From: an uncultured Ruminococcus sp.
GTDB taxonomy: Bacteria > Bacillota > Clostridia > Oscillospirales > Ruminococcaceae
Assembly: GCA_947167535.1 (NCBI GenBank)
Contig: CAMVIL010000081.1
Span: forward strand, 1-6,354
Direction: 5' to 3'
Length of the DNA stretch: 6,354 bases
Both the position numbers and the translations under genes were made by a program. Under the pieces are notes generated by a model that was given only the letters and a program-made list of their open reading frames with translations, made no database searches and was not told the origin of the DNA. Positions 1 through 6,165 of the stretch are shown one piece after another. Each line of letters begins with the position of its first letter. The stretch's first letter is position 1.

Positions 1-801
1 AACCGCAGGCTGTCGGAACTGTCCCGCCGCGATACGCTGACGGGACTGCTCAACCTGAAAGGCGTGTCGGAAAAGCTCGCCGCCGCCACCGATAACTACG
101 CGCTGGTGATACTTCAGGTAAAATGGATACAGACCCAGAGCGGCCGCTTCGAGATCGAGCCCGAGATCTTTATCGCCAACGCGATACACATGAACTGCTC
201 GGTGCAGGACATCTGTTTCAGATACAACGAGACCGTCTTCGGCGTTTTTCTCCCCGTCCCAAAAGACCTCGAACCTAATAGCTGCTGCGACGAGTGGACA
301 GCCCGCTTCGACTCCTTCGTGGATATGGTTATCCAGCAGAAGAAAGGCTTCGAGAAGCCCGTGATCCGTTTTTACTATGACCAGTTTGAAAGCAAAACTG
401 CCGCAAACTACGACGTCGAGCAGGTCATCAGCATGAACCTCAGCAGGCAGGAAAAAGACAGCGCCGACGTGCGCAATTACGTTCAGCAGCTCGACGAACT
501 CAGACGCCGGATAAAGCGCTCTTCCGAGCTGGACTGGAGCATATCGGAAGTATCCGCGGACATGAGGATAAGCGAGAGCCATTTCCGCAAGATATACAAG
601 CAGCAGTTCGGCGTCTCCTTCCACGCGGATCTTGTGGATATCCGCATGAGCAACGCCATGAAGCTCCTGAAAAAGACCGACATGAACATTAACGCGATAG
701 CAGCAAAATGCGGCTACAAGAACGTCTATCACTTTATGGCTGCATTCAAGAAAAAAACAGGCATGACCGCTAAGAAGTACCGCGATTCGGTGCATAAATA
801 G
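1..801 (+). CDS. GGDEF-like/AraC-type transcriptional regulator, 5' end cut by window
   Basis: The reading frame is open from base 1 to a TAG at 799-801, giving 266 visible residues of a longer protein. The first residues read LSRRDTLTGLLNLKG, which matches the start of a GGDEF domain (D-x-LTGL-x-N-x-x-G). The spot where GGDEF should stand (226-240) reads NETVF after an Arg-Tyr and before GVFL, so the diguanylate-cyclase signature is lost and the domain is probably a sensing or dimerisation module without enzyme activity. Bases about 496-786 encode an AraC/XylS DNA-binding domain with two helix-turn-helix units; the second contains INAIAAKCGYKNVYHFMAAF, the classic A-x-x-x-G-[FY]-x-x-x-x-[YH]-F pattern. 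A GTG at 64 is a possible start but has no good SD and would remove the GGDEF-like beginning, so I treat the gene as truncated by the window edge. The ligand and targets are unknown. No terminator is evident before the next promoter. Confidence 0.85.
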   Translation, partial: NRRLSELSRRDTLTGLLNLKGVSEKLAAATDNYALVILQVKWIQTQSGRFEIEPEIFIANAIHMNCSVQDICFRYNETVFGVFLPVPKDLEPNSCCDEWTARFDSFVDMVIQQKKGFEKPVIRFYYDQFESKTAANYDVEQVISMNLSRQEKDSADVRNYVQQLDELRRRIKRSSELDWSISEVSADMRISESHFRKIYKQQFGVSFHADLVDIRMSNAMKLLKKTDMNINAIAAKCGYKNVYHFMAAFKKKTGMTAKKYRDSVHK

Positions 802-821
802 CGCCCTCACAAAAACAGCAG

Positions 822-840
822 ATGATATTTGTGCTATCAT
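822..840. repeat. Short inverted repeat upstream of the ppk2 promoter
   Basis: ATGATA (822-827) and TATCAT (835-840) form a perfect 6-bp dyad with a 7-nt spacer. It lies about 20 bp upstream of the -35 box of the next gene, where an activator could bind. An AT-rich dyad this short can arise by chance, so a regulatory role is only a possibility. Confidence 0.25.
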
Positions 841-859
841 ACGAAAATATTTGCAGCGA

Positions 860-888
860 TTGAATTTTATTTCATGATGTGATATAAT
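860..888 (+). promoter_or_regulatory. Sigma-A-type promoter with extended -10 for the PPK2 gene
   Basis: The -35 box is TTGAAT (860-865), the spacer is 17 bp, and the -10 box is a perfect TATAAT (883-888). TG at 880-881 followed by one base makes it an extended -10 element. Transcription should start near 895, giving a leader of about 50 nt before the ATG at 945. It is the only strong promoter seen before the PPK2 and phosphatase genes. Confidence 0.8.
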
Positions 889-944
889 TATTTTACACAA
901 GATCGTCCGTTCACAGGGAACAATACCGAAAGGGGTGTATCAAA

Positions 945-2462
945 ATGTTGGAGAAAATCAGCCAGAAAAAGATGAAAAAAGCAGAGGCTCTCGACAGCCT
1001 CAAGGAAATGCGCGAACAGCTCATAGACCTTGCCAACCGCGCAAAGGCGGACAAGCTGCCCGTGATAATCACCATCGACGGCTGGTCGGCGGCGGGCAAG
1101 GGCGTGCAGATAGCTTCGCTGATAAAGTACATGGATCCGCGCTTTTACGACGTTGAGTCGGTGCGCAAGCCGAACGTCATCGAGCTGCGCAAGCCGTGGC
1201 TGCACCGCTACTGGCAGAAGCTCCCCAAGCAGGGCAACTTCCTTATCCTCGACGGCAGCTGGTACCGCGATACGGTGAACGCCCTCAACTACGGCGAGAT
1301 CGACAAGGCGGAGTACAAGCGCCGCATCAACGACATCAATACCTTTGAACGTCAGCTTGCCGACGACGGATATCTTATCGTGAAGCTGTTCCTGCACATC
1401 ACCGACGGCGAACAGCTCAGACGTCTCGAAAAGCTTGCTTCCTCCGAGATAACCCGCTGGCGCGTGGACGAGCAGGATATGATAAACAACAAGAATTATG
1501 CGAATATTTTCAAGCGCTACGACAAGACCTTCACCCGCACCAACACAGCCTTCGCGCCGTGGCATATAATCCCCGCAAATGACAAGTTCACCGCGCAGTA
1601 CACCATCATGAAGTACGTCACCGAAGCGGTGCGCGGCGCCTGCGAAGCCAAGGAAAAGGGCGAGCGTTTCTATGAGACACCGCAGTTCGACACCTGCGAC
1701 TACAAGCCCGAAGAGTTCAAGCTGGTCAAGACCAAAAAGCTTGCAAAGATCAACATGGACAAGACCCTCACCGACGAGGAGTACGGCCGCAAGCTGGAGA
1801 AATATCAGAGCCGTCTTTTCGCTCTGCAGAATATCTGCTATCAACGAAAGATACCCGTGATAATCGCCTACGAGGGCTGGGACGCGGGCGGCAAGGGCGG
1901 CAATATCAAGCGCGTCGCCAACGCTCTCGACCCCCGCGGCTACGAGGTAAAACCCATCGCCGCACCCGAGCCCAGCGAGGCCGCAAGACACTACCTCTGG
2001 CGCTTCTGGACACGCCTCGAAAACGACGGCCACTTCACGATATTCGACCGCACATGGTATGGCAGAGTGATGGTGGAGCCCATCGAAGGCTTCACCCCGA
2101 AAGACCGCACCGAGATGGCGTATCAGGAGATAAACGAGTTTGAAGAACAGCTTACCGAGTGGGGCGCTATCGTCATCAAGTTCTGGATAAATATCGACAA
2201 GGACGAGCAGTACCGCCGCTTCAAGGAGCGCGAGAACACCCCCTCGAAACAGTGGAAGATAACCGACGAGGACTGGCGCAACCGCGAGAAGTGGGACGAG
2301 TACGAACAGGCGGTAGACCGCATGGTAGAGCTGACCTCGACGGAGTTTGCCCCGTGGACGATAATCGAGGGCAACGACAAAAAATACGCCCGCATCAAAG
2401 CGCTCAAGACCATCTGCAAGAGCATCGAGGAGCGCCTGTTCGACAAGAAGAATGAAGCGTAA
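945..2462 (+). CDS. pap: Two-domain PPK2-family polyphosphate:AMP phosphotransferase
   Basis: This 505-residue cytoplasmic protein has two tandem PPK2 (polyphosphate kinase 2) domains. Fused two-domain PPK2 proteins (class II) are known to transfer phosphate from polyphosphate to AMP, making ADP. The N-terminal domain spans about residues 10-255, with a Walker A loop GWSAAGKG at 46-53. The C-terminal domain spans about 290-495, with Walker A GWDAGGKG at 311-318, Walker B-type FDRTWYGR at 367-374 with Asp368, and an Arg/Lys-rich lid around RRFKEREN...KQWK. The matching N-domain site reads LDGSWYRD (102-109), where the Arg of DR[ST]WY is lost, so the C-domain is probably the active one. ATG at 945 is chosen because AAAGGGG (929-935) lies 9 nt upstream. 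The gene starts about 50 nt after a strong promoter, and a phosphatase-like gene follows after 21 bp. The AMP preference is inferred from the domain architecture. Confidence 0.9.
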   Translation: MLEKISQKKMKKAEALDSLKEMREQLIDLANRAKADKLPVIITIDGWSAAGKGVQIASLIKYMDPRFYDVESVRKPNVIELRKPWLHRYWQKLPKQGNFLILDGSWYRDTVNALNYGEIDKAEYKRRINDINTFERQLADDGYLIVKLFLHITDGEQLRRLEKLASSEITRWRVDEQDMINNKNYANIFKRYDKTFTRTNTAFAPWHIIPANDKFTAQYTIMKYVTEAVRGACEAKEKGERFYETPQFDTCDYKPEEFKLVKTKKLAKINMDKTLTDEEYGRKLEKYQSRLFALQNICYQRKIPVIIAYEGWDAGGKGGNIKRVANALDPRGYEVKPIAAPEPSEAARHYLWRFWTRLENDGHFTIFDRTWYGRVMVEPIEGFTPKDRTEMAYQEINEFEEQLTEWGAIVIKFWINIDKDEQYRRFKERENTPSKQWKITDEDWRNREKWDEYEQAVDRMVELTSTEFAPWTIIEGNDKKYARIKALKTICKSIEERLFDKKNEA

Positions 2463-2483
2463 ATCACTAAAGGAGACACTGAA

Positions 2484-3170
2484 ATGAAGCTATTGTTTAT
2501 CCGCCACGGCGAGCCCGATTACGCCCGCGACAGCCTTACCGAAAACGGCCTCGCGCAGGCGGCGCATCTGGCTAAGCGACTGGAAAAAGAAAACATCACA
2601 GCCGCGTTCCATTCACCCATGGGACGCGCCGCCGAGACGGCTCAGATCTGCATCGACGGCACAGGAATTCCGCTGACCATGTGCGGCTGGCTGAGAGAGT
2701 TCGACGTGAAAGTCCACGACAAAAGCCTGCCCGAGGACGTCCCCGTCTGGGATATCCTGCCCTCAAACTGGACTGCCGACCCGCTGCTGTTCGACCGCAA
2801 AAAGTTTGTCGAGTCTGAGGTCTCGCAGGGGACGGAGATCGCCGAGCGCGCCGCCGCTGCCGCGAAGGGTCTGGACGAGGTGCTGGCTTCCTACGGGCTT
2901 GTCCGCGAGGGCGGGTTCTACCACAAGCTGGGCGACTGCGACGAGACGCTGGCGTTCTTCTGCCACTTCGGGATCACCTGTGTGATGATCGCGCATCTGC
3001 TGGGGGTATCTCCAGTGATAACGCTTCAGGGCATGAGCGCCGAGCCGACGGCGATCGCGACGCTGTGTACCGACGACCGTTTCGGGAAGGATGTAAATTT
3101 CCGGCTGCACGGCTACGGCGATATAAACCACCTGCCCGATCACGGGATCGGAATGGTGAATTATCAGTGA
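2484..3170 (+). CDS. Histidine phosphatase superfamily (phosphoglycerate mutase-like) protein
   Basis: The 228-residue product begins with the phosphohistidine motif FIRHGE, with Arg7 and catalytic His8, followed by LTENGLAQA. The remaining catalytic set is visible: Arg48 in HSPMGRAAETA, Glu72 in LREFD, and the second His161 in FFCHFG. Members of this superfamily dephosphorylate many small molecules or act as mutases, and nothing here fixes the substrate; it is not recognisably the glycolytic mutase. No signal peptide is seen, so it is cytoplasmic. ATG at 2484 has an excellent SD, AAAGGAG (2469-2475), 8 nt upstream. The 21-bp gap from the polyphosphate:AMP phosphotransferase gene, without a terminator, suggests one operon and possibly a linked role in phosphate or nucleotide metabolism (inference). 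Confidence 0.88.
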   Translation: MKLLFIRHGEPDYARDSLTENGLAQAAHLAKRLEKENITAAFHSPMGRAAETAQICIDGTGIPLTMCGWLREFDVKVHDKSLPEDVPVWDILPSNWTADPLLFDRKKFVESEVSQGTEIAERAAAAAKGLDEVLASYGLVREGGFYHKLGDCDETLAFFCHFGITCVMIAHLLGVSPVITLQGMSAEPTAIATLCTDDRFGKDVNFRLHGYGDINHLPDHGIGMVNYQ

Positions 3171-3216
3171 CCCGCAGACTGTGGGCAATAAAACGGGTGC
3201 AGCGGCGCAACGCTGC
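3171..3216 (+). other. Two small hairpins after the phosphatase gene, not clear terminators
   Basis: CCCGCA (3171-3176) can pair with TGTGGG (3180-3185), with one G-U pair, directly after the stop codon. GCAGCG (3199-3204) pairs perfectly with CGCTGC (3211-3216) around a 6-nt loop. Neither is followed by a U-run, so they may protect the 3' end or pause RNA polymerase rather than end transcription. The tspO gene downstream may therefore be reached by read-through. Confidence 0.3.
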
Positions 3217-3268
3217 CGATGGGGCGTTTCCCGGCGACTGCGCGTTTAAAAAAAGAATAAAACAAAAA

Positions 3269-3308
3269 AATCTGCATACACTAAAAATAAAAACGAGGTG
3301 TGCAGATT
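3269..3308 (+). promoter_or_regulatory. Hairpin covering the tspO ribosome-binding site and start codon
   Basis: AATCTGCA (3269-3276) is the exact reverse complement of TGCAGATT (3301-3308). After a 2-nt bulge (TA, 3277-3278), CAC (3279-3281) pairs with GTG (3298-3300), making an 11-bp stem around a 16-nt A-rich loop. The 3' arm holds the end of the SD sequence GAGGTG (3295-3300) and the first two bases of the TTG start at 3307. Such a fold would limit ribosome access, so it may control tspO translation. As DNA, the same dyad could instead be a repressor site. Function is inferred; the pairing is directly visible. Confidence 0.5.
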
Positions 3309-3786
3309 GAAAAAGAAAACCAAAAACATCACCGAACTGCTGATATTTATCGTGGCAACAGAGCTGGTGGGCTCGCTGTCGGAGTTTCTGGCGGGAAGCC
3401 GAAATATCAAGGAGTTCTACGCCGAACTGATAAAGCCGCCCTTCGCGCCGCCCGGCTGGCTGTTCCCCGTGGCGTGGGCGATACTCTACGCCCTGATGGC
3501 GTCTGCGGCATGGCTCGTCTGGAAGTGCCGCCACGAGGACAGAGACACCGCGCTGGGACTCTATTTCGTCCAGCTGGCGGCTAACTGCCTCTGGACGCCC
3601 GTATTCTTCAGGCTGAGATCGCTGACAGGCGCCGTGGCGGTGATACTCCTGCTGACGGTCATAGTTACCGTCATGACCCTCATCTTCCGACGGATAGACA
3701 GGCGCACCACGCCTCTGCTGGCGCCCTATCTCGTTTGGCTGGTGTACGCTTCATATCTGACCATAGGATTTAAGCTGTTAAACTGA
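3307..3786 (+). CDS. tspO: TspO/MBR family integral membrane protein
   Basis: The product is 159 residues, normal for TspO (translocator protein/benzodiazepine-receptor family), membrane proteins that bind tetrapyrroles and affect porphyrin handling and stress responses. Five hydrophobic segments fall at about residues 8-29, 52-72, 82-101, 107-127 and 137-155. Family motifs are KPPFAPPGW (43-51), a Trp and LY in segment 2, WTPVFF (96-101) and PYLVWLVYA near the C-terminus. The usual LN after that last motif reads LT here. I choose TTG at 3307 because GAGGTG (3295-3300) is an SD 6 nt upstream; the in-frame GTG at 3298 is part of that SD and is an unlikely start. The start lies in a predicted hairpin. 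No strong separate promoter is visible, so it may be expressed from the upstream operon. A clear terminator follows. The ligand in this organism is unknown. Confidence 0.88.
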   Translation: MKKKTKNITELLIFIVATELVGSLSEFLAGSRNIKEFYAELIKPPFAPPGWLFPVAWAILYALMASAAWLVWKCRHEDRDTALGLYFVQLAANCLWTPVFFRLRSLTGAVAVILLLTVIVTVMTLIFRRIDRRTTPLLAPYLVWLVYASYLTIGFKLLN

Positions 3787-3793
3787 TTTTTTG

Positions 3794-3831
3794 TGAAGTC
3801 CCGCAAAAAGACGGGGCTTCATTTTCGTTTT
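3794..3831 (+). terminator. Intrinsic terminator after tspO
   Basis: TGAAGTCCCG (3794-3803) pairs with CGGGGCTTCA (3812-3821) over 10 bp with one G-U pair and an 8-nt A-rich loop. It is followed at once by TTTTCGTTTT (3822-3831). This is a typical rho-independent terminator and separates the tspO block from the greA-lysS unit. Confidence 0.9.
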
Positions 3832-3863
3832 ACGGTGATAATCTCCAAACCTTGTTTTTGCAC

Positions 3864-3892
3864 TTGACAAATGCGGCTTTTTGGAGTATAAT
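3864..3892 (+). promoter_or_regulatory. Consensus sigma-A promoter for greA-lysS
   Basis: TTGACA (3864-3869) and TATAAT (3887-3892) are both perfect consensus boxes with the optimal 17-bp spacer. Transcription should start near 3899, leaving a leader of about 55 nt before greA. A promoter this close to consensus suggests high, largely constitutive expression. Confidence 0.93.
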
Positions 3893-3916
3893 ATATTATG
3901 TATTTTTATGCGAAAC

Positions 3917-3930
3917 TGCCGCTTGCGGCA
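3917..3930 (+). other. Small hairpin in the greA leader
   Basis: TGCCG (3917-3921) pairs with CGGCA (3926-3930) around a CTTG tetraloop, a compact and stable type of loop. It lies in the predicted 5' untranslated region, about 9 nt before the greA SD. It has no U-run and is not a terminator. It may protect the 5' end of the mRNA or keep the SD region open. Confidence 0.45.
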
Positions 3931-3954
3931 AATAATAAAAGGAGAGTAATCATT

Positions 3955-4419
3955 ATGGCAACAGTATCTTTAGAAGGAAAGGCTAAACTGGAAGCTGATC
4001 TTGAATATCTTGTAACAGTCCGCAGAAAAGAAGTGGCAGAGAAACTTAAAGAAGCACGCTCCTTCGGTGACCTTTCGGAAAACGCCGAGTACGATGAGGC
4101 TAAAAACGAACAGGCTATCCTCGAAGCACGTATCGCAGAGCTGGAGAGCATTATCGAGAACGCGGTTGTCGTTGATGACGACGCTCTCCCGGTAGATGAG
4201 ATCGGCGTGGGTTCGAGCATCAAGCTACGCCATATCGAGCTTGACGAGACCGAGAATCTCCAGATCGTAGGCTCTACCGAGTCCGACCCCGATAACGGCA
4301 AGATCTCCGACGACTCGCCTATCGGCAAGGCCGCTCTTAAGAAAAAGGTGGGCGATATCTTTGAGGTAGACGCACCCGTTGGTGTGCTCAAGTTTGAGGT
4401 GCTGGAGATATCCAAGTAA
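3955..4419 (+). CDS. greA: Transcription elongation factor GreA
   Basis: GreA enters the secondary channel of RNA polymerase and stimulates cleavage of backtracked RNA so that stalled elongation can resume. The 154-residue product is close to the usual 155-160. Residues about 1-75 form the N-terminal antiparallel coiled coil; its tip carries FGDLSENAEYDEAKNEQ with the conserved acidic residues Asp39 and Glu42, equivalent to Asp41 and Glu44 of E. coli GreA. Residues about 80-154 form the FKBP-like C-terminal domain, with DDSPIGKAAL and a terminal KFEVLEISK. ATG at 3955 has AAGGAG (3939-3944) 10 nt upstream. The in-frame ATG at 3898 lies at the predicted transcription start, would add 19 non-family residues and is rejected. 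lysS follows 61 bp later, a pairing often seen in Firmicutes. Confidence 0.97.
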   Translation: MATVSLEGKAKLEADLEYLVTVRRKEVAEKLKEARSFGDLSENAEYDEAKNEQAILEARIAELESIIENAVVVDDDALPVDEIGVGSSIKLRHIELDETENLQIVGSTESDPDNGKISDDSPIGKAALKKKVGDIFEVDAPVGVLKFEVLEISK

Positions 4420-4438
4420 GAGTAAGAGACAATATATC

Positions 4439-4462
4439 GGCGGGGACTGCTCCCCGCCTTTT
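4439..4462 (+). terminator. GC-rich hairpin with short U-run between greA and lysS
   Basis: GGCGGGGA (4439-4446) pairs perfectly with TCCCCGCC (4451-4458) around a CTGC loop, followed by only TTTT and then GATG. The stem is very stable but the U-run is short. A partial terminator that lets some transcription reach lysS, or a 3'-end/processing element that sets different mRNA levels, are both plausible. No separate lysS promoter is visible in the 61-bp gap, so read-through is needed. Confidence 0.6.
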
Positions 4463-4480
4463 GATGAAAGGAAAGAATAT

Positions 4481-6070
4481 ATGAGCGACGTAAATGAAAA
4501 CACCGCCGTTCCCGAGGAAGCTGAGGAGCTTACTCAGGAAGAGGTAAATGAATATAAGAGAATAAGAATGGAAAAGCTCGCCGCTTTGCAGGCGGAGGGC
4601 GCAGACCCCTTTGAGATAACCAAGTTCGACGTTACTTCCAGCAACGCTGACGCTAAGGCTAAGTATGAGGCAGTAGAGGCCGAGTGCAGAGCTGAGGCAG
4701 GCGGCGACGAGGAAAAGTTCAACGAGCTTATCGAGGCAAGACGCGACGAGTGCAGAGTCAGCGTTGCGGGACGTGTTATGTCCAAGCGTATGATGGGCAA
4801 GGCCAGCTTCATGGATATGCGCGACAAGACCGACAAGGTTCAGCTGTACGTCCGCATGAACGAAGTCGGCAAGGAAAGCTTCGACCGCTATGTTAAGAAG
4901 GGCGACATCGGTGATATAGTGGGCGTTACCGGATTTGTATTCCGCACCCGCATGGGCGAGATCTCTCTCCACGCAGAGAGCGTTACTCTCCTCTCCAAGA
5001 ACCTGCTGCCCCTGCCCGAGAAGTGGCACGGTCTTAAGGACACCGACACCCGTTACAGACAGCGCTACACCGACCTTATCTGCAATACCGAGGTAAAGGA
5101 CACCTTCATCAAGCGTTCGAGGATAATCTCCACCATCAGAAGATATCTCGACGACCGCGGGTTCATGGAAGTCGAGACTCCCATGCTGGTATCCAACGCA
5201 GGCGGCGCGGCTGCAAGACCCTTCGAGACCCACTACAACGCCCTCGACGAGGACGTAAAGCTCCGCATTTCGCTTGAGCTGTACTTAAAGAGACTCATCG
5301 TCGGCGGTCTGGAGCGCGTATACGAGATAGGCAGAGTTTTCCGCAACGAGGGCGTTGACACCCGTCACAATCCCGAGTTCACTCTGATGGAGCTGTATCA
5401 GGCATACACCGACTACGAGGGCATGATGAGACTGACAGAGGATATGTTCCGCCATCTTGCACAGACGGTATGCGGCAGCACTGTTATCCCCTACGGCGAG
5501 CATGAGATAGACCTCGGCAAGCCCTTTGCACGCATGACAATGACCGAAGCTGTAAAGAAGTACAGCGGCGTAGATTTCGACGCTATCCCCGACACCGAGG
5601 CTGCAAAGGCCATCGCAAAGGAGAAGCACGTTGAGTTTGAGGACAGACACAAGAAGGGCGACATCCTGAACCTCTTCTTCGAGGAGTTCGTCGAGGAGCA
5701 CCTTATACAGCCCACCTTCATCACCGATCATCCCATCGAGATCAGCCCGCTGACCAAGAAGAAGCCCGGCGACCCCGAGCACGTAGAGCGTTTCGAGCTG
5801 TTCATCAACACATGGGAGATGTGCAACGCCTACTCCGAGCTGAACGATCCCATCGACCAGCGCGAGCGTTTCAAGGCACAGGAGGAAGCGCTGAGCCAGG
5901 GCGACGAGGAAGCCAACCGCACCGACGAAGACTTCCTGCGCGCTCTCGAGATCGGTATGCCCCCCACAGGCGGCATCGGCTACGGCATCGACCGTCTGGT
6001 AATGCTGCTGACAAACTCCCCTGCGATCAGGGATGTATTGCTGTTCCCGACGATGAAGAGCATCGACTGA
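4481..6070 (+). CDS. lysS: Lysine--tRNA ligase, class II
   Basis: Class II lysyl-tRNA synthetase charges tRNA-Lys with lysine using ATP in the cytoplasm. The anticodon-binding OB-fold covers about residues 93-175 (VAGRVMSKR, SFMDMRD). The catalytic core has motif 1 at about 212-235 (RGFMEVETPML), motif 2 at about 279-302 (GRVFRNEGVDTRHNPEFT) and motif 3 at about 495-511 (GGIGYGIDRLVMLL). GGAAARPFETHYNAL, ELYLKRL and NAYSELNDPIDQRERF are further family signatures. At 529 residues it is longer than the usual roughly 490-505; the excess lies in an acidic N-terminal tail (residues 1-20) and a charged stretch before the OB-fold (about 68-90). ATG at 4481 has AAAGGA (4467-4472) 8 nt upstream. The in-frame GTG at 4379 lies inside greA and is not credible. 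It is probably cotranscribed with greA. Confidence 0.97.
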   Translation: MSDVNENTAVPEEAEELTQEEVNEYKRIRMEKLAALQAEGADPFEITKFDVTSSNADAKAKYEAVEAECRAEAGGDEEKFNELIEARRDECRVSVAGRVMSKRMMGKASFMDMRDKTDKVQLYVRMNEVGKESFDRYVKKGDIGDIVGVTGFVFRTRMGEISLHAESVTLLSKNLLPLPEKWHGLKDTDTRYRQRYTDLICNTEVKDTFIKRSRIISTIRRYLDDRGFMEVETPMLVSNAGGAAARPFETHYNALDEDVKLRISLELYLKRLIVGGLERVYEIGRVFRNEGVDTRHNPEFTLMELYQAYTDYEGMMRLTEDMFRHLAQTVCGSTVIPYGEHEIDLGKPFARMTMTEAVKKYSGVDFDAIPDTEAAKAIAKEKHVEFEDRHKKGDILNLFFEEFVEEHLIQPTFITDHPIEISPLTKKKPGDPEHVERFELFINTWEMCNAYSELNDPIDQRERFKAQEEALSQGDEEANRTDEDFLRALEIGMPPTGGIGYGIDRLVMLLTNSPAIRDVLLFPTMKSID

Positions 6071-6116
6071 AAAACGCTGTAATAGCGTAGGGTTTGAGGT
6101 CGCTAAGGCGGTTTTT
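6070..6116 (+). terminator. Possible terminator hairpin directly after lysS
   Basis: AAAAACGC (6070-6077) can pair with GCGGTTTTT (6108-6116) with one bulged G. TAGCG (6083-6087) pairs with CGCTA (6101-6105) inside it, leaving a 13-nt loop. The T5 run forms the 3' end of the structure, as in A-tract/U-tract terminators. The stem is interrupted, and an alternative hairpin (ACGCT 6074-6078 with AGCGT 6084-6088) competes with it, so efficiency is uncertain. Confidence 0.4.
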
Positions 6117-6133
6117 ACGACCAACTTACGACC
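6115..6133. repeat. 8-bp direct repeat spaced by one helical turn
   Basis: TTACGACC occurs at 6115-6122 and again at 6126-6133, a period of 11 bp. Both copies lie in the non-coding gap between lysS and the gene for the exported protein. Spacing by one DNA turn suits a tandem protein-binding site. No recognised regulator motif is matched, and chance cannot be excluded. Confidence 0.3.
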
Positions 6134-6165
6134 GAATTGTTGAGGACACGTTTGATAGAAAAAAG

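Noticed and set aside
888..2033. 381-codon open frame on the minus strand opposite the PPK2 gene
   Set aside because: It is antisense to a protein with clear PPK2 motifs, has no recognisable domain and arises from strong codon bias in the GC-rich sense gene.
3171..3268. Small gene or terminator between the phosphatase and tspO
   Set aside because: The frame crossing this region begins inside the phosphatase gene and has no SD or family similarity; the hairpins lack U-runs.
3298..3306. GTG at 3298 as the tspO start
   Set aside because: These bases form the end of the GAGGTG SD that serves TTG at 3307, and nothing suitable lies upstream of the GTG.
3898..3954. ATG at 3898 as an upstream start for greA
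   Set aside because: It lies at the predicted transcription start with no possible SD; the ATG at 3955 has a good SD and gives the normal GreA N-terminus.
4379..4480. GTG at 4379 as the lysS start
   Set aside because: It would overlap the end of greA and translate through the intergenic hairpin; ATG at 4481 has a proper SD.
4420..4480. T-box riboswitch before lysS
   Set aside because: The gap is only 61 nt, too short for a T-box, and no T-box core sequence is seen.
4388..6124. Two long minus-strand open frames (281 and 279 codons) opposite lysS
   Set aside because: lysS has all class II motifs across this span; the antisense products are low-complexity Leu/Val-rich with no family resemblance.
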